Shown: positions 25,086 to 34,113 of the stretch, in pieces | How positions within the stretch are numbered: position 1 is the first letter of the stretch | Layout of the letters: the number at the start of each line of letters is the position of its first letter | Source of the DNA: Bacillus sp. AFS055030 | GTDB taxonomy: Bacteria > Bacillota > Bacilli > Bacillales > Bacillaceae_G | Direction: 5' to 3' | Length of the DNA stretch: 49,708 nucleotides | NCBI RefSeq assembly: GCF_002574545.1 | Contig: NZ_NUGT01000091.1 | Coordinates: 1-49,708 of the forward strand | Notes under the pieces: model-generated | What the model saw: only the letters and a program-made list of their open reading frames with translations | What the model was told of the DNA's origin: nothing | The model's database searches: none | Program-made: the position numbers and the translations under genes

Positions 25086-26264
25086 TTGAATCATAGTAAA
25101 CTATTAAACAATTTACCAAAACAATTTTTTGCATCACTAGTTCAAAAAGTGAATCAGTCAATCGGTAATGGTCATGATGTCATTAATCTTGGTCAAGGAA
25201 ATCCAGATCAACCTACACCTGACCATATTATTAAAGCACTACAAAAATCTGTTGAAAACCCTTTAACTCATCGTTATTCTCCGTTTAGAGGATTGAGCTC
25301 TTTAAAAAAAGCTGTTGTCGAATTTTACAAACGAGAGTATGATGTTGATTTAGACCCAGAGGAAGAAGTAGCCATATTATTCGGTGGTAAAGCTGGATTA
25401 GTTGAGCTACCACTTTGTTTATGTGACCCAGGAGATACAATTTTAGTACCTGACCCAGGCTACCCAGACTATTTATCTGGTATATCCCTTTCCAAAACAG
25501 TACCATACATGCTCCCATTACTTGAGCAAAATCAATTTTTACCAGATTATCAATTAATTCCTCATGATGTTTTGGATGCTAGTAAAATATTATTTATCAA
25601 TTATCCAAATAATCCAACAGGTGCTATAGCAACAGAAGAATTTTTTAAAGAAACAGTTGAGCTTGCAAAAAATAATAATATTACAGTTTGTCATGATTTT
25701 GCATATGGTGCATTTGGTTTTGACGGCAAAAAACCTTTAAGTTATCTTCAAACACCAGGAGCAAAGGAATGCGGGATTGAAATCTATACCCTTTCTAAAA
25801 CTTATAATATGGCGGGTTGGAGAATCGGTTTTGCAGTTGGAAATAAAGAGGTCATTTCAGCAATTAATCTATTACAGGATCATCTTTATGTTAGCATCTT
25901 CCCTGCTGTTCAAGAAGCTGCAGTAGCCGCTCTAACTCAATCGCAAGATAGTGTAAAACAACTTTTAGCTCTTTATGAAGAGCGTAGAAATGTATTTATT
26001 AGTGGCTGCCATGAAATCGGCTGGGAAGTAACAGCACCAGCAGGTTCGTTTTTTGCCTGGTTAAGGATTCCATCAGGTTTTACATCACAGGAATTTGCTG
26101 ATCTATTACTTGAAAAAGCACATATCGCAGTTGCTCCAGGAAATGGATTTGGAGAGTATGGTGAAGGTTATGTAAGAGTCGGTCTCCTTTCAGATACTGA
26201 TCGATTGAAAGAAGCAGTTGCTAGATTAAAAGAGATTGAAATATTTTCTAAATTTAATGTTTGA
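25086..26264 (+). CDS. mtnE: methionine aminotransferase MtnE
   Basis: The 392-residue PLP enzyme of aminotransferase class I makes methionine from 2-oxo-4-methylthiobutanoate. Family marks are LPKQFFASLVQKVN at the N-terminus, NLGQGNPDQPTPDHI, YPNNPTGA, the PLP lysine in YTLSKTYNMAGWRIGFAVG and the C-terminal arginine in GEGYVRVGLL. TTG 25086 is chosen because GGAGTGAT is 8 nt upstream and the product then lines up with the B. subtilis start; GTG 25077 overlaps the ribosome site. Divergent from mtnU. The stop TGA forms part of the -35 of the next promoter. Confidence 0.93.
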   Translation: MNHSKLLNNLPKQFFASLVQKVNQSIGNGHDVINLGQGNPDQPTPDHIIKALQKSVENPLTHRYSPFRGLSSLKKAVVEFYKREYDVDLDPEEEVAILFGGKAGLVELPLCLCDPGDTILVPDPGYPDYLSGISLSKTVPYMLPLLEQNQFLPDYQLIPHDVLDASKILFINYPNNPTGAIATEEFFKETVELAKNNNITVCHDFAYGAFGFDGKKPLSYLQTPGAKECGIEIYTLSKTYNMAGWRIGFAVGNKEVISAINLLQDHLYVSIFPAVQEAAVAALTQSQDSVKQLLALYEERRNVFISGCHEIGWEVTAPAGSFFAWLRIPSGFTSQEFADLLLEKAHIAVAPGNGFGEYGEGYVRVGLLSDTDRLKEAVARLKEIEIFSKFNV

Positions 26265-26289
26265 CAATTATGATTGTTCATGAAATAAT
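26261..26289 (+). promoter_or_regulatory. mtnWXBD promoter overlapping the mtnE stop
   Basis: TTGACA (26261-26266), 17 bp, AATAAT (26284-26289). The mtnE TGA (26262-26264) lies in the -35, mirroring the arrangement at mtnU/mtnK. Confidence 0.75.
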
Positions 26290-26322
26290 GCGATTAGATT
26301 AAGTATTCAAAATTAAATATTA

Positions 26323-26460
26323 ACTTTATTCAGAGTAGGTGGAGGGACCGAGCCCGATGAAACCCGGCAACCGGCTAGTTAACTAGTACGGTGCTAATTC
26401 TCGCAGCATTTGCTGGCAGATAAGGTGTAGGTAAACCTCTCCTTAGTGGAGAGGTTTTTT
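26323..26460 (+). promoter_or_regulatory. SAM-I (S-box) riboswitch controlling mtnWXBD
   Basis: P1 pairs ACTTTAT (26323-26329) with ATAAGGT (26420-26426). Conserved blocks AGAGTAGGTGGAGGGA, CCCGATGAAACCCGGCAACC and ACGGTGCTAATTC follow in the order of the S-box class. A terminator AAACCTCTCC-TTAGT-GGAGAGGTTT with a T-run ends at 26460, 30 bp before mtnW. Confidence 0.97.
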
Positions 26461-26490
26461 GTTTGATTAAAACTTTTTGGAGGTTTTGAA

Positions 26491-27711
26491 ATGAGTGGAG
26501 TAATAGCAACTTACCAAGTTTATGATAAAAATCATCATTTGGAAAAAAAGGCAGAGGCAATTGCGTTAGGTTTAACGGTTGGTTCTTGGACGAATTTACC
26601 TCAAAATGATCAAATTCAATTACAAAAACATAAAGGCAAAGTACTTTCAGTTCGTGAATTAGATTGCGAAGAAAATATCGTTAACTTTTTAGGGTATAAA
26701 CCGACAAAAGGAATGATTGAAATCTACTATCCTAGCTTAAATTTCACCTCTGATCTACCAGCTATTTTAACGACTGTTTTCGGTAAGCTATCCCTTGATG
26801 GAGAAGTCAAACTAATTGATTTAAATTTTACTGATGATATTCTATCTCTTTTTCCAGGTCCAAAATTTGGTATTAAAGGCATTCGAGAGAAATTGGACGT
26901 CTATGATCGACCTTTATTAATGAGCATTTTCAAATCAATTATCGGCAGAGATATTCAATACATTTCAGACGAATTAAAAAAGCAAGCTTTAGGTGGTGTT
27001 GATTTAATTAAAGATGACGAGATTCTTTTTGACACAAATACATCAATAACGGATCGTGTTACGTACGGTAAAAATATATTGAACCAAGTTTATGAGAAAA
27101 CAGGACATAAAACATTATATGCCGTGAATTTAACTGGCCGTACATATGAACTAAAAGAAAAAGCATTACGTGCAGTTGAAGCTGGGGTCGATGTATTTTT
27201 ATTAAATGTATTCTCGTATGGAATTGATGTACTGCAAGGTTTGGCAGAAGATCCATCAATTAATATTCCAATTATGGCTCATCCTGCAGTATCAGGTGCA
27301 TATACAGCATCACCAATTTATGGAATCGACGCTGGATTATTACTAGGGAAACTTTTACGAATTGCTGGTGCAGATTTTAGTCTTTTCCCTTCTCCATATG
27401 GATCCGTTGCATTACAAAAAGAGACAGCTTTAAAAATTGCTGAAAATTTAACGATATCAAATGGATTAAAAGAAACTTTTCCAGTACCATCTGCTGGAAT
27501 TCACCCAGGTCTTGTGCCTCAATTAATTCAAGATTTTGGAATTGAGCAAGTCATCAATGCTGGTGGCGGTGTTCATGGTCATCCGGACGGTCCAATTGGT
27601 GGAGGGAATGCATTTAGAGAAGCAATTTCAGCAACACTTTCTGGAGTTGAGCTAGAAGACTACGCACTTCCAAATACATCATTACAAAAAGCATTACAAC
27701 TTTGGGGGTAA
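26491..27711 (+). CDS. mtnW: 2,3-diketo-5-methylthiopentyl-1-phosphate enolase (RuBisCO-like)
   Basis: The 406-residue form IV RuBisCO-like protein enolises 2,3-diketo-5-methylthiopentyl-1-phosphate. It has the RuBisCO large-subunit fold with an N-terminal domain and a TIM barrel. The carbamylated, Mg-binding lysine is Lys174 in [10 protein letters not shown], and [21 protein letters not shown] marks the phosphate-binding C-terminal loops. GGAGGTTTT precedes ATG 26491. It heads a four-gene operon in reaction order: enolase, phosphatase, dehydratase and dioxygenase. Confidence 0.95.
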   Translation: MSGVIATYQVYDKNHHLEKKAEAIALGLTVGSWTNLPQNDQIQLQKHKGKVLSVRELDCEENIVNFLGYKPTKGMIEIYYPSLNFTSDLPAILTTVFGKLSLDGEVKLIDLNFTDDILSLFPGPKFGIKGIREKLDVYDRPLLMSIFKSIIGRDIQYISDELKKQALGGVDLIKDDEILFDTNTSITDRVTYGKNILNQVYEKTGHKTLYAVNLTGRTYELKEKALRAVEAGVDVFLLNVFSYGIDVLQGLAEDPSINIPIMAHPAVSGAYTASPIYGIDAGLLLGKLLRIAGADFSLFPSPYGSVALQKETALKIAENLTISNGLKETFPVPSAGIHPGLVPQLIQDFGIEQVINAGGGVHGHPDGPIGGGNAFREAISATLSGVELEDYALPNTSLQKALQLWG

Positions 27712-27717
27712 ACAACA

Positions 27718-28371
27718 ATGGCAATAAAGATTTTTTGTGATTTTGATGGAACAATTACTGAAGGGGACAATATCGTTAATTTAATTAAAGAATTTGCTCC
27801 TCCCTCTGTAAGTGAACAAATAAATGACGTATTAAATGGCAATCTATCGATTCGAGAAGGCGTAGAGAAAATGTTTGCTACAATTCCTTCATTGAAAAAA
27901 CAAGAAATGACCGATTTTGTAATTGATCGAACTGTCATTCGAGATGGTTTTAGCGATTTTATTCAATTTGTAAGAGCTCAACAATATGAGTTAAAAGTTG
28001 TAAGTGGTGGACTAGACTTTTTCGTTCATCCAATATTAGCCGATTACCTTCCACTTTCGGATGTTTTATGTAATCGTACTGACTTTACAGGTCAAACGGT
28101 AAAAATTCATTGGGATCACTCTTGTGATGAAAACTGTACGAATGATTGTGGAATGTGTAAGCCATCTGTTAAAAGAAAGTTTAGTGAATCAAATGATTTT
28201 ATCATCGTCATTGGTGATTCAATTACTGACTTACAAATTGCCAAGGAAGCCAATTTAATTTTTGCTCGAGATTTCTTAAAAGATAAATGCAAAGAATTAT
28301 CTTTACCTTTTATTTCTTTTGAAAATTTCTATGATATTCGAGCTTCATTAGAAAAGGAGGTGCTAGTATGA
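27718..28371 (+). CDS. mtnX: HK-MTPenyl-1-P phosphatase (HAD family)
   Basis: The 217-residue HAD phosphatase removes phosphate from 2-hydroxy-3-keto-5-methylthiopentenyl-1-phosphate, giving the acireductone. Motif I is FCDFDGTIT (nucleophile Asp8, acid Asp10), motif II lies in VVSGGLDFF and motif IV in IVIGDSITDLQIAK. A cysteine cluster, CDENCTNDCGMCK, sits in the cap region as in B. subtilis MtnX. It begins 6 bp after mtnW and overlaps mtnB by four bases. Confidence 0.93.
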   Translation: MAIKIFCDFDGTITEGDNIVNLIKEFAPPSVSEQINDVLNGNLSIREGVEKMFATIPSLKKQEMTDFVIDRTVIRDGFSDFIQFVRAQQYELKVVSGGLDFFVHPILADYLPLSDVLCNRTDFTGQTVKIHWDHSCDENCTNDCGMCKPSVKRKFSESNDFIIVIGDSITDLQIAKEANLIFARDFLKDKCKELSLPFISFENFYDIRASLEKEVLV

Positions 28372-28994
28372 AGAACTTTTTCAAACATTATGATGAAATC
28401 CGCGAGGTAAAAAAAGTACTTGCAAAACGAGATTGGTTTTTAGGAACTAGCGGAAACTTATCAATTAAAGTAAATGATGAACCTTTAAACTTTTTAGTTA
28501 CAACTAGTAGTAAAGATAAAACGAAACATACTTATGACGATTTTTTACTCGTTAATGAATTTGACCAATCTGTTTGGGATGAATCAAAAAAACCATCAGC
28601 TGAAGCCATTTTACATCGTCTAATTTATCAACACACGAATGCAAATTGTGTTCTTCATGTACACACTTTAGCAAATAATTTTATAACAAAGGATTTTCCA
28701 GATCAGAATGAGTTATCTTTTTCTGGGATCGAAATCATTAAAGCATTAGGACTATGGGAAGAAGATGCAGAAATTACCATTCCAATTATAAAAAATCATG
28801 CTCATATCCCTACTCTTGCAAATGAATTTCTACCTCATATTAAAAATGATCATGGTGCTGTACTAATTCATAATCATGGTATAACAGTATGGGCCGAATC
28901 AGCATTTGAAGCTAAAAAACAGTTAGAAGCTTATGAGTTTCTATTTCAATACGCATTACAAAGTATACAAAAAAATTTATTTATAAAGAATTAA
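28368..28994 (+). CDS. mtnB: methylthioribulose-1-phosphate dehydratase
   Basis: The 208-residue class II aldolase-fold enzyme dehydrates methylthioribulose-1-phosphate, the step before MtnW. GTSGNLSIKV holds the phosphate loop; zinc ligands are the histidines of VLHVHTLANN and the later HNHGITVW. It starts inside the end of mtnX (ATGA overlap, AAGGAGGTG upstream), so translation is coupled. Length matches the family. Confidence 0.94.
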   Translation: MKNFFKHYDEIREVKKVLAKRDWFLGTSGNLSIKVNDEPLNFLVTTSSKDKTKHTYDDFLLVNEFDQSVWDESKKPSAEAILHRLIYQHTNANCVLHVHTLANNFITKDFPDQNELSFSGIEIIKALGLWEEDAEITIPIIKNHAHIPTLANEFLPHIKNDHGAVLIHNHGITVWAESAFEAKKQLEAYEFLFQYALQSIQKNLFIKN

Positions 28995-29010
28995 TTTGGA
29001 GGAATGAAGA

Positions 29011-29523
29011 ATGGCAACTATTTGGGTAGAAAAAAAAGATTATCATATTACAAGTAATGTTGAAGTAAAAGCATATTTAGAAGAACAAGGTGTAATTTAC
29101 GAAAATTGGAATATTGAACAATTACATAGTTCGTTACAAGAAAAATTTATTTTATCAGATGAAGAAAAAGCAGCAATTCTTGAAACGTTTAAAGCTGAAA
29201 TCGACAGTATTTCATCAAGACGTGGCTATTTAGCGAGCGATATTATTACTCTTTCAGAAGCAACGCCAAATCTTGATGAATTACTTAAAAACTTCAATCG
29301 TGAACATCATCATACAGATGACGAAGTACGCTTCATTGTAAGTGGTCACGGTACGTTTATTATCGAAGGAAATGAAGGCTTTTTCCATGTTAATTTGAAT
29401 CCTGGAGATTTAATTTCAGTACCACCAAATGTACGCCACTACTTCACTTTAGCAGAGGATCGTAAAGTAGTAGCTGTTCGATTATTTGTTACGACTGAAG
29501 GTTGGGTACCGATTTACGAATAA
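29011..29523 (+). CDS. mtnD: acireductone dioxygenase
   Basis: The 170-residue cupin oxidises the acireductone with O2. With Fe it yields the methionine precursor 2-oxo-4-methylthiobutanoate and formate; with Ni the off-pathway products. The metal set is visible: HHHTDDEVRFIVSG (two His and Glu) and VPPNVRHYFTL (third His). Last gene of mtnWXBD, 16 bp after mtnB with GGAGG, followed by a perfect terminator. Confidence 0.95.
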   Translation: MATIWVEKKDYHITSNVEVKAYLEEQGVIYENWNIEQLHSSLQEKFILSDEEKAAILETFKAEIDSISSRRGYLASDIITLSEATPNLDELLKNFNREHHHTDDEVRFIVSGHGTFIIEGNEGFFHVNLNPGDLISVPPNVRHYFTLAEDRKVVAVRLFVTTEGWVPIYE

Positions 29524-29535
29524 TTTGATAAAAAA

Positions 29536-29571
29536 AATTGACTCATATCCACTTTAGGATATGAGTCAATT
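29536..29571. terminator. perfect 15-bp terminator after mtnD
   Basis: AATTGACTCATATCC and GGATATGAGTCAATT surround a 6-nt loop; A- and T-rich flanks allow use by both mtnD and the convergent DUF421 gene, whose stop codon it reaches. Confidence 0.85.
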
Positions 29572-30268
29572 AATTTTCTTCTTCATTAAAATGATCATCT
29601 CGATAATCGATATATAACGACCCATCGGTTTGTACTTCTACAAAAAACACTTCTGAAATTGATTTTATGCCTACCCTCTCAAGTTGAGCCATTAACCATT
29701 TTTTATCCAAGTTTAATTTTGATAATGCGTCTTCATTTACTTCTCCGTCTGATACGACAGCTGTAGAAGTTGGGAATAATAACGTTTTTTTCCATGTTTT
29801 ATTTTTTTTCGTTTTAACATCTTTTGTTTTCATAATAGATAGACTGCCATCAGTTTCAAATATTGCGTACTCTACATCTTTCAACGAATAAATATTTTCA
29901 TTACGAAGCATTCCTTGAAATTGCTCTGTATTTAATCTAGCTCTTTTTAATGCATTTTCCATTATTTTTCCTTGTCTAATTAAAATAATTGGTTCCCCAA
30001 CAATCAACCGACGTACAGATTTTGATTTTAAACTTAAAAAACCCATGATGATTGTCAAAACTGACCAGCCAACTAATCCGATGATTCCATCCTCTATATC
30101 TAATGTTTTTGATGTTGAAATCGATGCGGCTATATTCCCGATTGTAATGGCTGTAATAAATGTAAAAACATCTAATTGACTAATCTCCTTCTTCCCCATA
30201 AATCTCGTTAAAATTAATAAAACAAAAAATGAGCATATGACTCTTAGTACTACTTCATTAAAGCTCAT
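29570..30268 (-). CDS. DUF421 (YetF/YrbG-type) membrane protein
   Basis: The 232-residue protein has three N-terminal membrane helices (about residues 5-80) and a cytoplasmic-side DUF421 domain. Family marks are RFMGKKEISQLDVFTFITAITIGNIAA, EPIILIRQGKIMENALKRARL and MAQLERVGI with VFFVEVQTDGSLYI near the end. YetF-like proteins are reported in spore germination as membrane proteins, but a general role is unknown. ATG 30268 is chosen because AAAGG lies 9 nt before it; ATG 30277 is too close. Convergent with mtnD. Confidence 0.83.
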   Translation of the reverse strand: MSFNEVVLRVICSFFVLLILTRFMGKKEISQLDVFTFITAITIGNIAASISTSKTLDIEDGIIGLVGWSVLTIIMGFLSLKSKSVRRLIVGEPIILIRQGKIMENALKRARLNTEQFQGMLRNENIYSLKDVEYAIFETDGSLSIMKTKDVKTKKNKTWKKTLLFPTSTAVVSDGEVNEDALSKLNLDKKWLMAQLERVGIKSISEVFFVEVQTDGSLYIDYRDDHFNEEEN

Positions 30269-30453
30269 TTCGTTCATCCTTTCTCTTTCAAAAAACATTT
30301 CACCTATTTATTAATCAACTTAGCGTTTGAAAAATAGAACGAAACTATTCAAAATTAGATAAAACCTGACCGTTTACTTTCCTCATAAATTACCGATTAT
30401 TGAAGAAAATATGACTAATCAATGATAATCGACTAATATCCTGGGGTGAGATC

Positions 30454-31953
30454 TTGAGTAAAAAACTTACACTAATCGGCTTAATATTAATGGTATTTAC
30501 GACCGTTTATGGTTTTGGGAATATACCTACAGCTTTTTATTTAATGGGATATAGCGCAATCCCATGGTATTTACTCTCAGCTATTACTTTTTTTATACCT
30601 TTTGCCTTTATGATGGCTGAGTTCGGAGCTGCATATAAGCATTCAGAAGGTGGAATTTATACATGGATGGCAGATTCAGTTGGGCCAAGATTCGCATTTA
30701 TCGGAACCTTTATGTGGTTCTCTTCCTATGTAATTTATATGGTCAGTGTCTCTTCAAAGGTTTGGATTCCCTTATCAACATTTATTTTCGGTAGTGACAA
30801 AACGCAAACCCTTTCATTATTCGGACTTTCTTCTACTCAATCAATTGGCTTATTAGCACTACTCTGGATGATAGTTGTAACTTACTTTGCTTCAAAAGGG
30901 ATTGAAAGTATAAGTAAAGTAACAACGATCGGTGGGGTTACAGTTTTCTCATTAAATATATTATTGCTAATCACGAGTATCATTATTTTTCTATTCAATG
31001 GAGGAAAATTTGCTCAACCGATTAAAAGCTTTTCATCTGCATTTGCTCACTCCCCTAATCCAAATTATCTATCTACCCTAGCAATCTTATCATTCGTGGT
31101 TTTTTCAATCTTTGCATATGGCGGTTTAGAAGCAATTGGGGGGTTAGTTGATCAAACGGAAAACGCAGAACGCAATTTCCCAAAAGGGATTACAATATCA
31201 GCAGTTATTATCTCTGTAGGCTATTCATTAGGTATTTTTTTAGTAGGTATTTTTATTGACTGGTCAAATGATTTAAGTGCTAGTACAACGAATTTAGGGA
31301 ACATAACATTTGTTTTAATGTACAATTTAGGATTAGAACTTGGAAAAGCACTTACTTTATCAACACATACTGCCGATCAAATTGGGATATGGTTTGCAAG
31401 AATTACTGGTTTATCAATGTTTCTTGCATATACCGGGGCATTTTTCACATTAATTTATTCACCAATAAAAACAATCATTAAAGGTACACCAAAATTCTTA
31501 TGGCCAACAAAATTCACAGAAACAAATGAAAAAGATATGCCTGTTAATGCGATGTGGGTACAATTCGTAATTGTATCACTCATTATTGTCCTCACATCGT
31601 TTGGCGGTGAAGGAGCATCATCATTTTTTAATAAAATAACTTTAATGACGAATGTTTCCATGACATTACCTTATATATTTTTAGGAATCGCCTATCCAAT
31701 GTTTAAAAGAAATGAGCAAATCGATAAACCATTTCAAATTTTAAAATCGTATCCATCAGCTTTATTCGTCAGCATTCTCATTATTTTAGTAGTTGGATTT
31801 GCAAACTTTTTTACAATCATCCAACCGGCAATGGTAGGTGATTACAACTCAACAATATGGATGATCGCAGGTCCAATATTCTTTTCAATATTAGCTTTAC
31901 TAATTCTTAACCGGTCAAGAAAACATACCAAAAAAGAGAAGAAAATTGCTTAG
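30454..31953 (+). CDS. APC-family amino acid permease (GadC/antiporter-like)
   Basis: The 499-residue twelve-helix transporter starts at TTG 30454 behind GGGGTGAG. It has the APC signature in helix 1 (IGLILMVFTTVYGFGNIPTAFYLMG), EFGAAYKHSEGGIYTWMADSVG after helix 2 and AYGGLEAIGGLVDQTENAERNFPKGI in helix 6. These are closest to the glutamate:GABA antiporter branch. The substrate is an amino acid, exact identity unknown. It stands alone, 155 bp from the divergent DUF421 gene. Confidence 0.82.
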   Translation: MSKKLTLIGLILMVFTTVYGFGNIPTAFYLMGYSAIPWYLLSAITFFIPFAFMMAEFGAAYKHSEGGIYTWMADSVGPRFAFIGTFMWFSSYVIYMVSVSSKVWIPLSTFIFGSDKTQTLSLFGLSSTQSIGLLALLWMIVVTYFASKGIESISKVTTIGGVTVFSLNILLLITSIIIFLFNGGKFAQPIKSFSSAFAHSPNPNYLSTLAILSFVVFSIFAYGGLEAIGGLVDQTENAERNFPKGITISAVIISVGYSLGIFLVGIFIDWSNDLSASTTNLGNITFVLMYNLGLELGKALTLSTHTADQIGIWFARITGLSMFLAYTGAFFTLIYSPIKTIIKGTPKFLWPTKFTETNEKDMPVNAMWVQFVIVSLIIVLTSFGGEGASSFFNKITLMTNVSMTLPYIFLGIAYPMFKRNEQIDKPFQILKSYPSALFVSILIILVVGFANFFTIIQPAMVGDYNSTIWMIAGPIFFSILALLILNRSRKHTKKEKKIA

Positions 31954-32034
31954 AAAACTTCCCACTAATTGTTAATCACAATTTTCGAAAGTAAGTTGGA
32001 CAGATAGCACATACTATAAATGGAGGTGATATTC

Positions 32035-32175
32035 ATGGGTCACAATCAAAATCCACATGTAAAAAAGAAAAACAAAAATAAAGGGCAACCTATTCCAGCT
32101 GCGGTTAATTCAGAAGGCTATTTTGCGCCAAGTAAATCAAATACCGAAGCTCTTAATGAAGTTAAAAATTCATAA
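32035..32175 (+). CDS. 46-residue basic/Asn-rich small protein
   Basis: ATG 32035 has a strong TGGAGGTGAT site. The peptide begins MGHNQNPHVKKKNKNKGQ and ends KSNTEALNEVKNS. Its N/K/Q-rich, unstructured composition recalls small spore or coat-associated proteins, but I do not recognise a known Ssp family. It lies 80 bp after the permease and before a hairpin at 32240-32270, so it is probably its own short transcript or a read-through tail. Confidence 0.6.
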   Translation: MGHNQNPHVKKKNKNKGQPIPAAVNSEGYFAPSKSNTEALNEVKNS

Positions 32176-32239
32176 AGTAAACTTGTCGTTTTGTAACGAA
32201 TGAAATTTTCTTCTATGTTATATAATTCTAAATGCGTAA

Positions 32240-32270
32240 AAAAATGACCGTCAATCTCTTGGCGGTCTAT
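32240..32270. terminator. short terminator hairpin
   Basis: GACCG-T-CAA, loop, TTG-G-CGGTC with A4 on the left (T-run for the minus strand). Serves the minus-strand lipoprotein gene and perhaps the 46-residue ORF. Confidence 0.55.
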
Positions 32271-32776
32271 TTACTCATCGAATCTGCAGATCTTACTAAA
32301 TCTCGTATAGTGTATTGTTTACCAGTTTCCTCTGAAAAAAGAATTGAAATCGAATGATAAAGCCCGTCCTTCTTCCAACGAATTGTTTTTGTATTATCAT
32401 CATCAGCAACAATGAAAACTTTAGTTCCATCTTTCAATTTCGTTGTTTTTAATTGTTGTTGTTCATTTGGGAATAAAGGTTTTTTATTATGATAAGTGAT
32501 GACAAATAGTATGACTTCTCTTTCTTCATTCGAGTATTTAAACAAAGTAGCATTTATCGCTCCATTTTCATTTTTTTGCACATCCATTGAGACATCCTTT
32601 GCGATAAACGGTATCTTTTTTGGGACAACTAGTTCTTCTTGTACATCTTTAGGTAATTGATTTACTACTTGTCTAATCGTTTTAGGATATTCTTTTTTTA
32701 ATGATTCAACCGCTCCGTTACCATGAGAACAAGCAGTTAATACTAGAATTGTGAATAAAATTATAATTTTTTTCAA
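32267..32776 (-). CDS. small lipoprotein of unknown function
   Basis: A signal peptide MKKIIILFTILVLTAC (lipobox LTAC, Cys16) anchors this ~169-residue protein to the outer face of the membrane. The mature domain is mixed alpha/beta with VEELVVPKK-like strands and no motif I recognise; the end contains SEETGKQYTIRDLVRSADS. TTG 32776 has AAGGGG at 7 nt, whereas ATG 32782 is one base from it, so the TTG is preferred. No operon partner is evident. Confidence 0.68.
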   Translation of the reverse strand: MKKIIILFTILVLTACSHGNGAVESLKKEYPKTIRQVVNQLPKDVQEELVVPKKIPFIAKDVSMDVQKNENGAINATLFKYSNEEREVILFVITYHNKKPLFPNEQQQLKTTKLKDGTKVFIVADDDNTKTIRWKKDGLYHSISILFSEETGKQYTIRDLVRSADSMSK

Positions 32777-32843
32777 TAACATGCCCCTTTTTCTAAAATA
32801 AAAACTGTCTGTATATACAAGACAGTCTTAAAACATATTTTTT

Positions 32844-33062
32844 TTAAGGTTCAACAATTACGATTTTTCCTTTTTGTACATATAGCATAATTTCTGTGTT
32901 ATCTGTTTCATTTCGGTATGTATAGCATGTAAGATCATCAAACCCACCGTGAGAAACATCATGAACTGTATCAACTAATTTATATTTATTACCTCTAAAT
33001 TCTATTTTTCTTTCAATGGATGGTTGCTCCGTTAAAATTTGTTCCTTTGATCGAAAATTCAT
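32844..33062 (-). CDS. hypothetical 72-residue protein
   Basis: ATG 33062 lies behind AAAGGAGTGA. The small soluble protein looks like a beta-rich fold (KIEFRGNKYKLVDTVHDVSH, CYTYRNETDNTEIMLYVQKG, KIVIVEP). No family recognised. It sits 62 bp upstream of the lipoprotein gene on the same strand and may share its transcript. Confidence 0.55.
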   Translation of the reverse strand: MNFRSKEQILTEQPSIERKIEFRGNKYKLVDTVHDVSHGGFDDLTCYTYRNETDNTEIMLYVQKGKIVIVEP

Positions 33063-33317
33063 CAAATCACTCCTTTGTTCAACATTAGTATAGCCATATT
33101 CTTAGTTTTCAATTTTATGTAGTCTACTTAAATTAGCTTTGCAGAAAACTCCTACCCTGATTAGAAAAGCTCATCATACTACCCGTTTATTTTCACTTGA
33201 ATTCTTAATAGTTGCCATTTTCAGCATGATAAAAATTTAGTTTTCATAGTAATTATAAATAGAATTAAAACTTCATCTTACTAAAAATCTTAAAGGCTTT
33301 TATAAGGAGGTTAATTC

Positions 33318-34091
33318 ATGCCAAGTTGGAAAAATAAATTTATCCCAATAAATCAATATACAAGGTCAGGTCAAAAATTAAATGGAGTTAAAAAAATTGT
33401 TATTCATTGGACGGCAAACCCTGGTGCTACTGCAAACGGACATTATCAATATTTTAGTGAAGTTTTGCCCAAACAAAATGCTGAGGCAATTAGTCAAGGG
33501 AGAAATCCATCTTATGCATCCGCACATATTTTTGTAGATCCAAAAGAGGCAATTTGTATCGTCCCTTTAAATGAAGTGACATTCCATGCAAATGAAAAAT
33601 ATACTTATGTGAATGGTGTACCCTTTCGAGGTGTTGAATCATTAAAACCAAATGCCAATTTATTATCAATTTCTGTTGAGATGTGTGTAGAAAAGAATAA
33701 TCGTATTTCAAATACAACAATCAATCGAACAGTAATGGTTGTGAATGATTTATGTTCAATGTTTAATTTAACTCAAAAAGATATTGTACGTCATTTTGAT
33801 GTGACTAGAAAACCATGTCCATATCCGTTTGTAAAGTATAGTGATATTTTTAAAAATTTCAAAACAAATGTAGGGCATTTATTGAATCACTCATTAAAAT
33901 ACCCTGGTCATGTTATGAAAATAGGAGATTCAAATATTTATGTCATTACCATTCAACAGCTTTTAGGCATAACCCCAGACGGTCATTTCGGTACCCAGAC
34001 CGCAAATGCTGTAAAACTATTTCAACAACGGATCGGTTTAACACCAGACGGAATTGTTGGAGAAAAAACTTGGAGCATGTTAAATAAATGA
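33318..34091 (+). CDS. N-acetylmuramoyl-L-alanine amidase (Amidase_2) with peptidoglycan-binding domain
   Basis: The 257-residue protein combines an Amidase_2 (PGRP-like) zinc amidase (about residues 20-165) and a C-terminal PG_binding_1 domain (about 205-255: IQQLLGITPDGHFGTQTANAVKLFQ). Zinc-site residues are His in IVIHWTANPG, His in IVRHFDVT and Cys in TRKPCPYP. It has no signal peptide, like XlyA/CwlA phage-type lysins and the mother-cell lysis enzymes CwlC/CwlH of Bacillus. No phage genes flank it, so a role in mother-cell lysis is more likely than a prophage remnant (inference). AAGGAGG precedes ATG 33318. Confidence 0.85.
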   Translation: MPSWKNKFIPINQYTRSGQKLNGVKKIVIHWTANPGATANGHYQYFSEVLPKQNAEAISQGRNPSYASAHIFVDPKEAICIVPLNEVTFHANEKYTYVNGVPFRGVESLKPNANLLSISVEMCVEKNNRISNTTINRTVMVVNDLCSMFNLTQKDIVRHFDVTRKPCPYPFVKYSDIFKNFKTNVGHLLNHSLKYPGHVMKIGDSNIYVITIQQLLGITPDGHFGTQTANAVKLFQQRIGLTPDGIVGEKTWSMLNK

Positions 34092-34113
34092 TCCAAGATG
34101 TTATCATAAATAT

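Noticed and set aside
33318-34091. Prophage endolysin module
   Set aside because: No holin, tail or integrase genes nearby; signal-less amidases are also normal sporulation lysis enzymes.
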